Assembly (NCBI GenBank): GCA_023421675.1
Contig: JAEZTC010000001.1
Location: 1-64,000, forward strand
From: Bacillota bacterium
GTDB taxonomy: Bacteria > Bacillota > Clostridia > Acetivibrionales > JANLFN01
Direction: 5' to 3'
DNA length: 64,000 bases
In this document: positions 52,696 to 59,755 of the stretch, piece after piece
How the letters are laid out: the number at the start of each line of letters is the position of its first letter
How positions within the stretch are numbered: the first letter of the stretch is position 1
Translations under genes and position numbers: made by a program
The notes under the pieces: generated by a model
What the model was told of the DNA's origin: nothing
Seen by the model: only the letters and a program-made list of their open reading frames with translations
Database searches by the model: none

Positions 52696-52782
52696 ATTAT
52701 AGTAACCGAACAAATGTATTAAACAATGCCCTTTCACAAAGAAGGGTTATTTTTATCCCGGTAAAAGGACGAAGGTAGCGGA

Positions 52783-53247
52783 ATGTCAGGCGAAGGTATT
52801 AAAATAGTTGCTCAAAACAAAAAAGCTAGGCACGATTACTTTATTGAAGATACTCTTGAAGCAGGCATAGTGCTTTCAGGTACCGAGGTCAAGTCTATAA
52901 GACAGGGCAAGGTTAATTTGAAGGATAGCTATGCAATGATAGAAGACGGTGAAGTAATCTTAAGCGGTATGCACATAAGTCCTTATGAGCAGGGCAACAT
53001 ATTTAACAAGGATCCTTTGAGGGACCGCAAGCTGCTGCTTCATAAGTACGAGATAAACAAGCTTATCGGTTACACACAGCAGAAAGGCCTCACAATAGTT
53101 CCTCTACAGCTGTATTTTACACGAGGAAAGGTAAAACTGCAGCTTGGAATAGCTAAAGGTAAAAAGCTCTACGACAAACGCGACGACATAGCGGAAAGAG
53201 ATGCGAAGCGCAATATAGACAGAATGATGAAGGAACAGAGTAGGTAA
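52783..53247 (+). CDS. smpB: SsrA-binding protein SmpB
   Basis: The 154-residue tmRNA partner has the OB-fold signatures ARHDYFIEDTLEAGIVLSGTEVKSIRQGKVNL and the C-terminal KLQLGIAKGKKLYDKRDDIAERDAKR. It brings tmRNA to stalled ribosomes. The tmRNA gene is downstream but separated by an inserted four-helix-bundle gene. Confidence 0.98.
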   Translation: MSGEGIKIVAQNKKARHDYFIEDTLEAGIVLSGTEVKSIRQGKVNLKDSYAMIEDGEVILSGMHISPYEQGNIFNKDPLRDRKLLLHKYEINKLIGYTQQKGLTIVPLQLYFTRGKVKLQLGIAKGKKLYDKRDDIAERDAKRNIDRMMKEQSR

Positions 53248-53277
53248 TTGAGAATTGAGAATGGAGAATTGAGAATT
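53246..53277. repeat. Left inverted-repeat arm of the S23-gene element
   Basis: AATTGAGAATTGAGAATG plus GAGAATTGAGAATT overlaps the smpB stop codon. It is the inverted counterpart of the arm at 53689-53706 (17 of 18 bases match). Confidence 0.7.
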
Positions 53278-53324
53278 ATTTTAAATTCATTTTTAGTTCT
53301 AGATTATTTATAAAGGGATGCATA

Positions 53325-53684
53325 ATGAAGGATAATGTTATTGTTACTAAAACCTTCAGGTTTGCAGTAAAAGTTGTAGAATGCTATAAGATGTTGTGTA
53401 ATACAAGTAAGGAGTATGTATTGTCTAAACAACTTCTTAGTTCAGGTACCAGTATAGGGGCAAATGTGAGGGAAGCGGTACAGGCTCAAAGTAAAAAGGA
53501 TTTTGTTTCAAAAATGTCTATCTCTCTTAAGGAAGCTTATGAGACTCAATATTGGATTGAGTTGCTGAAAGAGACAGAGTACATTGATAACCAAATAGCA
53601 AGCGAATTAATTGATCAATTGGATGAGATTATAAGAATTCTTAGTTCTATTATCAAATCATCAAAGGATAATAAGCAGAAGTAG
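53325..53684 (+). CDS. Four-helix bundle protein, S23/IVS family
   Basis: A 119-residue protein with the family marks TKTFRFAVKVVECY, LSKQLLSSGTSIGANVREA and SKKDFVSKMSISLKEAYETQYWIELL. Relatives are encoded in intervening sequences of 23S rRNA genes and include the Avd protein of diversity-generating retroelements; they bind nucleic acid. It lies between smpB and ssrA and is flanked by inverted TTGAGAA repeats, so it may be a mobile unit. The ribosome site is poor (AAAGGGATGCATA). Confidence 0.9.
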   Translation: MKDNVIVTKTFRFAVKVVECYKMLCNTSKEYVLSKQLLSSGTSIGANVREAVQAQSKKDFVSKMSISLKEAYETQYWIELLKETEYIDNQIASELIDQLDEIIRILSSIIKSSKDNKQK

Positions 53685-53688
53685 TTCT

Positions 53689-53720
53689 AATTCTCAATTC
53701 TCAATTGTCAATTTTCAATT
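53689..53720. repeat. Right inverted-repeat arm of the S23-gene element
   Basis: AATTCTCAATTCTCAATT at 53689-53706, continuing TGTCAATTTTCAATT, is the reverse complement of the left arm. It ends 8 nt before the tmRNA 5' end, so it could also supply promoter bases to ssrA. Confidence 0.7.
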
Positions 53721-53728
53721 ATATTTTT

Positions 53729-54119
53729 GGGGGCGTATTGGTTTCGACGGGATTGTTGAGACTTGGGTAGCGGGTAGAGGATTCTCGTTGGCCTCTTAAA
53801 AAACGAGAAACTAAAATTAAACGCTAAAAATAATAACAATTATTCATTAGCTTTAGCAGCTTAATACTGCTAACCGTCAGTCCAGGGTTCCTGCACCTTG
53901 GGTAGCTGGCGTCATTAAGTCAGGCCTTCGGCATAGGAAGGTTAAATGCTGGAACTTTTGCAGCGGTAGCCTTGAGCTGTAATCGTATTTAAAGGATACT
54001 GAAAGTGTAATCCTGCCTGTGGGAGTGCACCGTAGGGAATGTAAAAATGCAGGATACACCCGTAGAAGCTCTTGTGGATATGGTTTCGGACAGGGGTTCG
54101 ACACCCCTCGCCTCCACCA
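53729..54119 (+). ncRNA. ssrA: Transfer-messenger RNA
   Basis: The 391-nt tmRNA has the tRNA-like ends GGGGGCG (53729-53735) and CGCCTCC (54109-54115) with A-CCA, a T-arm GGGTTCGACACCC, and the conserved 5' TTGGTTTCGACGGG. The tag frame reads from GCT 53823 to TAA 53862-53864, giving AKNNNNYSLALAA, to which the charged alanine is added. It rescues stalled ribosomes with SmpB and marks products for ClpXP. Confidence 0.97.
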
Positions 54120-54126
54120 AAATGAA

Positions 54127-54158
54127 AAGTATCACCATCAGGTGATGCTTTTTTATTT
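54127..54158 (+). terminator. Terminator of ssrA
   Basis: AGTATCACC and GGTGATGCT pair around ATCA (54129-54149), followed by a T-rich tail. Confidence 0.85.
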
Positions 54159-54200
54159 TGCATAGAATCGGAAGGGGTGTCGAACCTAGCGGCTTGGAGC

Positions 54201-54316
54201 GTAAAGGAAACGTGCTGAATGCACGTTTTTAGCGACAAGTGAGGAGACAGGACCCGCCAGCGGGTGGCGACTCGGAAGTATGCGAGCACAGCGAAGCAGA
54301 CGGTCGACTCTGAGCC
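54201..54316. repeat. 116-bp GC-rich structured repeat, copy 1
   Basis: The segment recurs at 54963-55078 with about 90% identity and the same length. It contains a perfect hairpin AAACGTGC/GCACGTTT (54208-54228 region), CCCGC/GCGGG, and paired GACTC/GAGTC elements, and is far richer in GC than its surroundings. A terminator-like hairpin AAAGCCGCT/AGCGGCTTTT follows at 54327-54350. It may be a small noncoding RNA or an integration-associated repeat. Confidence 0.75.
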
Positions 54317-54326
54317 TGAGCCAAAT

Positions 54327-54350
54327 AAAGCCGCTGATGAAGCGGCTTTT
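54327..54350 (+). terminator. Terminator-like hairpin after repeat copy 1
   Basis: AAAGCCGCT (54327-54335) pairs with AGCGGCTTT (54341-54349), ending in TTTT. The stretch is weak in T but the stem is perfect. Confidence 0.6.
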
Positions 54351-54465
54351 GCCATAATGGTTAATATAAGCCTGATTAATGAAAGTAAGTTTCGTGCAAT
54401 ATGGATTTGTGGTAGTTACTTATTTAGTGGATATAGTTTAGTCAAGGGAATCCTATTTCTTGATA

Positions 54466-54612
54466 TTAATCATCTTCGCCGTAACCATATTGAGTATTCT
54501 TATATCCGCAATACTTACATCTAACATAAGCATATTCATTATCACCATCTTCCCAGGGAAGGGTCAATTCCCCGCCAGACAATGATTGTCCACAATTTTC
54601 ACATGTATCCAT
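54466..54612 (-). CDS. 48-residue zinc-ribbon protein
   Basis: A tiny gene on the minus strand: MDTCENCGQSLSG, then CKYCGYKNTQYGYG. Two CxxC pairs spaced by about 25 residues form a classical zinc ribbon. AAGGAGGTG lies 6 nt before the ATG, an excellent ribosome site, so it is probably expressed. It lies between the two 116-bp repeats. Function unknown; it could bind nucleic acid. Confidence 0.75.
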   Translation of the reverse strand: MDTCENCGQSLSGGELTLPWEDGDNEYAYVRCKYCGYKNTQYGYGEDD

Positions 54613-54962
54613 TAGTGCACCTCCTTAGCTTATCCATTCTCAACAAAATCAATATTATATTAATGTTATGTTATGGAAACTCATAAGTCAAGTCGATCAA
54701 CAAAATAGGCGCTGTCATCAGATATTGGAAATTTTCCTATCAACATTTGAACTATGTAGGATAACAAAGTAGTAATCATAAAAAAGTAATGCAAGGGAAG
54801 GGATGAGAAAGAGCCTTCGAGGGGTAATCGCTAAAAAAATTTGGGTAGACATTAGATAGACAATTCTACTTTAAAACTCCAAAATAGGACATGATATTGC
54901 ATAATACTGGAAGGTAAAAGATGGGATACCAATTTCCTTGGGATACCTTGTTTTAAGGGATA
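54613..54962. other. Noncoding stretch between the zinc-ribbon gene and repeat copy 2
   Basis: A 350-bp stretch with no plausible frame, apart from the ribosome site and presumed upstream region of the zinc-ribbon gene. No clear promoter pair, repeat or RNA was recognised. Confidence 0.4.
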
Positions 54963-55078
54963 GTAAGGGAAACGTGCTGAATGCACGTTTTCAGCGATAA
55001 GTGAGGAGCCAGGACCCGCCAGCGGGTGGCGACTCGGAAGTATGCGAGTGAAGCGAGCAGACGGTCGACTCTGAGCCT
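54963..55078. repeat. 116-bp GC-rich structured repeat, copy 2
   Basis: Direct repeat of 54201-54316 with substitutions and one small rearrangement near GCGAG (55046-55056). The hairpin AAACGTGC/GCACGTTT is kept. The sequence right after it differs from copy 1, so the duplicated unit ends at GAGCCT in both. The following 55079-55419 shows no further gene; an A/T-rich region just upstream of 55420 could hold a promoter. Confidence 0.75.
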
Positions 55079-55419
55079 CTACCAAGCAAAACCTCGATAG
55101 AAGTATAAGTTGCATACTCCATGGCTTTTGTTATTTGTAATCGCATGATGGGTGTAGGGGACTTCAATCAAATTGGTAAATAAAAATATTATAATTAAAA
55201 ACTTTTGATATTAGTATATTGAGAAAGTTACCTACCTTATTATGTCAGTAACCATGCTTTATGACATAAGGGTAACTATCGTATAATATTAAATACAGAG
55301 ATTTTTTCGAAAAGATACAATATTCTTGAAAAACAGGGCGGAAGTTGATAAAAATTGTTATTATATGTATAATTATTGCTAATATTACTTTTAACTTATG
55401 TGGGGGGAATTATAAAATA

Positions 55420-58263
55420 ATGGATTCCATAGAAATACCTAAACGATTTGAAAAAAAATTAGAGAGTGATCCTGATTATTGTGTTATTGTTAAGGAAATA
55501 ATTCGCAGGTTTTCACCTATTATTAAAGATAATAAATTAGAATTTTTTCCTGAGTACACTGATCATGGGTTCTTACATATAAATAATACTTTACAGCTTG
55601 CTGATAGGATAATTCCAGATGAAACATATAATAAATTAAATACTTTAGACATAAGCATGATTATATTATCTGTTTTTTTGCATGACTTAGGAATGCATAT
55701 TACATATGAATTTTTTATTGAATTAATTCAAGGAAAGTCTAAAAATTGTATTGATACGAGGGTTGACAATAAAACATGGGATATTTTATGGGATGAGTTT
55801 TTTGCAGAAGCTAAGCTTTGGAGCGCAAAAAAACGCCAGTCTTTATTTAAGGATGACTTTGAAATTAAGCAACCTCCTATTAAAAGGGGAGAAGCAACAG
55901 AGAATGATAAGAAGTTTATTGGAGAATTTTTGAGGAAATATCACTCAAGACTAGCATACGAAATATGCATTTTTGGATTTCTGCAAGTTGATGGATCTAG
56001 AATGGAGCTTTCTGACAATTTAGACAATAAGCAAAAAGTATTATTAGGACTTATTGCAAGGAGTCATGGCTTAAATTTGTGGGATGTTTTTCAATACATT
56101 GAGAATGAATTTGGAAGGGAACAAATTCGATCACCCAAAAATGTTCATGCAATTTATATTATGGTTGTTTTAAGAATATCAGACTATTTTGATATGGATA
56201 AAAGTAGGGCTAATACGCCTATTCTGAAATTTAGAAAAATAAATAGTAGTATTTCGGAATTAGAGTGGGAAAAGCATAAGGCAGTTGATTATATAGCAAT
56301 GGAATTTCAAGATGATCCAGAATCAATTTTTGTGTATATTAATGAAATTGCGCAGAGTAAAGTATACTTAGGTATAAATGACTTGTTGAAAAACATGCAA
56401 AGTGAGCTAGATACATGTTGGGCAGTTTTGGGTAAAGTATATGGGGCATATGAGAATTTACAACTTTCTTTTAGGAGAATACATTCAAATTTGGACAATA
56501 AAGATGTGTTCTTAAAGAAAGTAAAATTTGTTCCGGAAAGAATTAAATTTGATTCCAATCCAGATATTTTAAAACTCTTAATACAACCTTTATATGGGCA
56601 TAACCCAGCATATGGAATAAGAGAACTTTTGCAAAATGCTATAGATGCTTGTGTAGAAAAGGAAAAGGTTTATTCTGAAAAGTATACACCTAACATCATA
56701 ATAACTATTGATCAAGAGTGTTTAACTGTAGAAGATAATGGTATAGGGATGAATAAAGATATATTGATAAATTACTTCCTTGTAGCAGGAGCTTCATTTA
56801 GAAATAGTGATGTATGGAAAAAGACCTATTGTTTAAATGATAAATCTACTATACCAAGAAGTGGAAGATTTGGTGTGGGTGTTTTTGCTAGTTTTCTTAT
56901 TGGAAATGAAATTTCAGTTGAAACTTATAGGATGGGTGAAGATATAGGGTATAAATTTGACGCTAATATTGATACAGATCAAATTGAAGTGATAAAAGTG
57001 ATTCCTGATGGAAAGAAATCTGGTACCAAAATTAAGATTAAACTAGATAAAATAGTTCTGGAAGAATTGAAAAACCAATTTGAAAACAGTACTGATGAAA
57101 TAAATTGGAGAAATTGGTATTTTGGGGACAACCCAAAACTTATAATAAATGTGCCAGACGGATGGGTGAAGGGGAGGGACAATGATGAAATAAAGGTTAG
57201 TTTATACAATGATAAGCTTGAGTCTTATTGGAAATCAATAAAGCCAGAGGGATATCATAGAGTTGATTGGACGTATAAATCATATAATATGCTTATTTGT
57301 AATGGGATAATTATTCGAAATGGGTATAGTGCATATAGATTCATGAGATACAGGTTTCCGGAGAGCTTTTTGCAACCTTTAGTTTCAGTTGTAGACAGTG
57401 ATGCTAACTTACCTTTAAATCTTGATAGAAATGGCATAAGCAACAATAGGCTTCCTTTCGAAACAGATCTTGTAAAAGACATCTATACCGATATTATAGC
57501 AAAACTAATAATGTCAAATGATATTACCGAACTAAATGAGGAAAAGTTAATAATAAAAGAAACAAATCTTTTACACCCAGCAATAAGTCCGAGAGATTAT
57601 TCGTATCGTGTTTTCGATTCTTCTGATTATCTCTTAACAAAAAAAGGATTTAATTTGTGCCATTACTATAGCTTGGAAAAACTAGACGTTAAGCTTATTA
57701 ATCGAATGTGGGTAAAAAGTGATACTCAACAAATAGATGATAAAGAATTTATCTCTAAGATTGACCATTTGATTGTAACTAAAGGTAGAATTTCTTCTAT
57801 ACAACAATATAAACAATGCATAGATTTAAATTATGCAATTAATCTTGGGAAGGCATATGATTTATCAAACATTCGGGCCTATATTAAAAAGGTCGAATTT
57901 AATTATATATTTGAAGAAAACAAAAATAGAATGCGTGCTGGATTTGAAAATAATATTGTTATAGAAAGTGAAAGTAACAATTGGTACTGTATAACCTATG
58001 GAGATGTACCTAGTCCAAAGCTTGATATTGAATATTTGGAAAGGAATAGTAATAATATTAATCTATTTGTAGAATATTATTATAAACTTACAACACAAGA
58101 GAAACGTCTTCAAGAACAATATTATTATAGATATGATGAAACTACTTTGTTTGAAGAGTTATTGACAAAGTATATGGGGGAAGATATTTATATACCATAC
58201 GATATTGGTACCAGAATGATTAAATATGATAAGCTAGTAAAAGAGATAAATAATGAGGTATAA
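55420..58263 (+). CDS. HD-domain protein fused to an Hsp90-like ATPase
   Basis: The 947-residue protein has an N-terminal HD phosphohydrolase-like region: H49 in YTDHGFLHI, the H88-D89 pair in FLHDLGMH, a later histidine in RSHGLNLWDV and an aspartate in RISDYFDMD. It then has a GHKL/Hsp90-type ATPase: IRELLQNAIDAC (N-box, about 420), VEDNGIGMN and GRFGVGVFASFLIG. The remaining 350 residues have no recognised motif. Such HD-plus-Hsp90 fusions occur in bacterial conflict systems. ATG 55420 is preferred; an in-frame TTG at 55345 would add 25 hydrophobic residues. It is strikingly A/T-rich. Confidence 0.8.
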   Translation: MDSIEIPKRFEKKLESDPDYCVIVKEIIRRFSPIIKDNKLEFFPEYTDHGFLHINNTLQLADRIIPDETYNKLNTLDISMIILSVFLHDLGMHITYEFFIELIQGKSKNCIDTRVDNKTWDILWDEFFAEAKLWSAKKRQSLFKDDFEIKQPPIKRGEATENDKKFIGEFLRKYHSRLAYEICIFGFLQVDGSRMELSDNLDNKQKVLLGLIARSHGLNLWDVFQYIENEFGREQIRSPKNVHAIYIMVVLRISDYFDMDKSRANTPILKFRKINSSISELEWEKHKAVDYIAMEFQDDPESIFVYINEIAQSKVYLGINDLLKNMQSELDTCWAVLGKVYGAYENLQLSFRRIHSNLDNKDVFLKKVKFVPERIKFDSNPDILKLLIQPLYGHNPAYGIRELLQNAIDACVEKEKVYSEKYTPNIIITIDQECLTVEDNGIGMNKDILINYFLVAGASFRNSDVWKKTYCLNDKSTIPRSGRFGVGVFASFLIGNEISVETYRMGEDIGYKFDANIDTDQIEVIKVIPDGKKSGTKIKIKLDKIVLEELKNQFENSTDEINWRNWYFGDNPKLIINVPDGWVKGRDNDEIKVSLYNDKLESYWKSIKPEGYHRVDWTYKSYNMLICNGIIIRNGYSAYRFMRYRFPESFLQPLVSVVDSDANLPLNLDRNGISNNRLPFETDLVKDIYTDIIAKLIMSNDITELNEEKLIIKETNLLHPAISPRDYSYRVFDSSDYLLTKKGFNLCHYYSLEKLDVKLINRMWVKSDTQQIDDKEFISKIDHLIVTKGRISSIQQYKQCIDLNYAINLGKAYDLSNIRAYIKKVEFNYIFEENKNRMRAGFENNIVIESESNNWYCITYGDVPSPKLDIEYLERNSNNINLFVEYYYKLTTQEKRLQEQYYYRYDETTLFEELLTKYMGEDIYIPYDIGTRMIKYDKLVKEINNEV

Positions 58264-58299
58264 GGAAGGTATATTGCCCCAGGTTCCTCATTATTTTAC

Positions 58300-58500
58300 A
58301 GCATCGGCAAGAACCCATTTATAGGGGATAACTTTCACTGCGATTTTGGGAAAAACATATATATTGGTGATAATTTTCACGCCGATTATAACTGTACAAT
58401 GCTGGACGTTTGGGAGATAGCCTGTGACCCACTGTATAGATGCCGACATCCGGCCCAATCAGGCAGTTGTTTCCAATACGAATTTCTGCAAAAGAGTTGC
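58300..58500 (+). pseudogene. Remnant of a maltose/galactoside O-acetyltransferase with inverted core
   Basis: The plus strand encodes NPFIGDNFHCDFGKNIYIG and then HADYNCTMLDV, the left-handed-helix repeat of maa/lacA acetyltransferases. The expected next part, IRIGNNCLIGPDVGIYTVGH, is found on the minus strand at about 58418-58490. The gene was broken and its core turned round. No intact copy is seen. Confidence 0.65.
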
Positions 58501-58509
58501 TTGCCTGGT

Positions 58510-58684
58510 AACAGGTGCATTTCCGTCTTGTATTGGCCGGAAGCAAACCATCAATTATATAAAACAAGCTTGTGAGTTAAAAGGTGCGAAGATTTGTGGA
58601 ATAGGAAGTGTGGGATGGTGGAGTTTTAATCGCAGTAGGCAAATCTCGGAAGTAGTTAATCATTTGACAAATTGCTTTAAATAG
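58510..58684 (+). pseudogene. C-terminal gene fragment
   Basis: The last 55-60 codons of an open frame (FPSCIGRKQTINYIKQACELKGAK, GIGSVGWWSFNRSRQ) look like a genuine protein end, with pattern reminiscent of flavodoxin-like proteins, but no matching N-terminus or ribosome site lies upstream. It is probably a remnant joined to the scrambled acetyltransferase. Confidence 0.4.
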
Positions 58685-58722
58685 TTTTAGGACATAAAAT
58701 ACAAGGGTAACTGTATTCCGCT

Positions 58723-58752
58723 AGGGTTGTGATGATAATCACAACCCTTTTT
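58723..58752. terminator. Bidirectional terminator
   Basis: AGGGTTGTGAT and ATCACAACCCT form a perfect 11-bp stem with a GATA loop, followed by TTTT on the plus strand. It serves as the end of the minus-strand WYL genes. Confidence 0.8.
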
Positions 58753-58771
58753 AATTTAATCTCTAACCTAA

Positions 58772-59755
58772 TCAGTGTCCGCCTGATTGAAGGTTCAACT
58801 GCCTGCTAATCCGTTCCTTTACCTGCGATAGAAAATTATCTGGTCCCAAAACTTTTACTACTGGTCCAAAACTTAAAATACGAATCAGTAGTTCGGTTTC
58901 ATCTGCGGGGTCAAAGTTGATGCGGCAAGTGTAAGTATCTCGGTCTTTATCATACTCTGTCTGCCGTTCAAAAGATGCAAATTGAAGCATACAACGTTCT
59001 AATGCGTTACGTTCTTTTGAAATTTCTAAAACCACAGGTTCATTGTGGAAAGGTTCTTTATAAAGTGCATCCAAATCAACAAAAATATCAAATTGGTTTT
59101 CTGATGGCATAACAGATTTTATGCGCCCAAGATTTAATGTAATCCGTTCAAGTTTGTTATGATGACGGTTGAATGCAGCGCACATGAGCCTGAATTTATC
59201 GTCGCGCGCCGAATAGCATATTTTATACGGATGATATTGCCGCTTGGTACGGCCACCCTTACTACTGCCATATTCGATAATCAGGGGCTGATGTGCTTTG
59301 CAAGCACCGAGAATAGCTTTAAATCGGGCAATATACCCGTCATCGTTGTAATCATCACCGTCAAGATGCTTGTCATATATATGAAAGTCATTCTGTTCAT
59401 ATAGTGGTTCGATATTATTCAGCGATTCATCTAATACCGTTAGTTGGCTGTCATTTAAAAACAATTTTATACGCCGATCATTAAGAAGTGCTTTTAACCA
59501 TGATTTTTCAAGAGTAGTTAAAGGCCTCTTTGTTTCACTGTTGAATTTTGTGAAATATTTTTTGTCCCTTTCCGCAAGTAAACTCCATTCACTGGAAAAG
59601 AGTGAAGGCAGCAGATGAAAAGCTGTATCATAAAAGCCGTATCCGGAAACAAGTTGTTCAATCTCGGATTTAGATAAGCCGTTCTGGGCTTGCTCCAAAA
59701 TTTTAGCCACAACAGTGAAATAGCATCCATAAATTTCGGAAAACAATTCCATCAC
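58772..59755 (-). CDS. WYL-domain transcriptional regulator
   Basis: The 327-residue protein has a poorly conserved N-terminal half and a C-terminal WYL-type domain (QPLIIEYGSSKGGRTKRQYHPYKICYSARDDKFRLMCAA, then the C-terminal FDPADETELLIRILSFGPVVKVLGPDNF). In place of the W-Y-L triplet it has F-R-L. WYL proteins sense nucleic acids or nucleotides and control defence and repair genes. It overlaps the next WYL gene by four bases and is divergent from rtcB. Confidence 0.85.
   Translation of the reverse strand: MMELFSEIYGCYFTVVAKILEQAQNGLSKSEIEQLVSGYGFYDTAFHLLPSLFSSEWSLLAERDKKYFTKFNSETKRPLTTLEKSWLKALLNDRRIKLFLNDSQLTVLDESLNNIEPLYEQNDFHIYDKHLDGDDYNDDGYIARFKAILGACKAHQPLIIEYGSSKGGRTKRQYHPYKICYSARDDKFRLMCAAFNRHHNKLERITLNLGRIKSVMPSENQFDIFVDLDALYKEPFHNEPVVLEISKERNALERCMLQFASFERQTEYDKDRDTYTCRINFDPADETELLIRILSFGPVVKVLGPDNFLSQVKERISRQLNLQSGGH

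Noticed and set aside
53325..53684. Diversity-generating retroelement accessory gene (avd)
   Set aside because: The protein family fits, but no reverse transcriptase, template repeat or variable repeat was found nearby.
53942..54355. 137-codon minus-strand frame across the 3' part of ssrA and repeat copy 1
   Set aside because: It is antisense to the tmRNA and repeat and has no ribosome site; such read-through frames across tRNA/tmRNA ends are common artefacts.
54852..55115. 87-codon minus-strand frame over repeat copy 2
   Set aside because: It exists only because the GC-rich repeat lacks stops in that frame; there is no start signal and no protein-like pattern.
58424..58684. Complete 86-residue gene
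   Set aside because: The first half is the reverse side of the inverted acetyltransferase core; only the last 55-60 codons look like real protein, so it is listed as a remnant.
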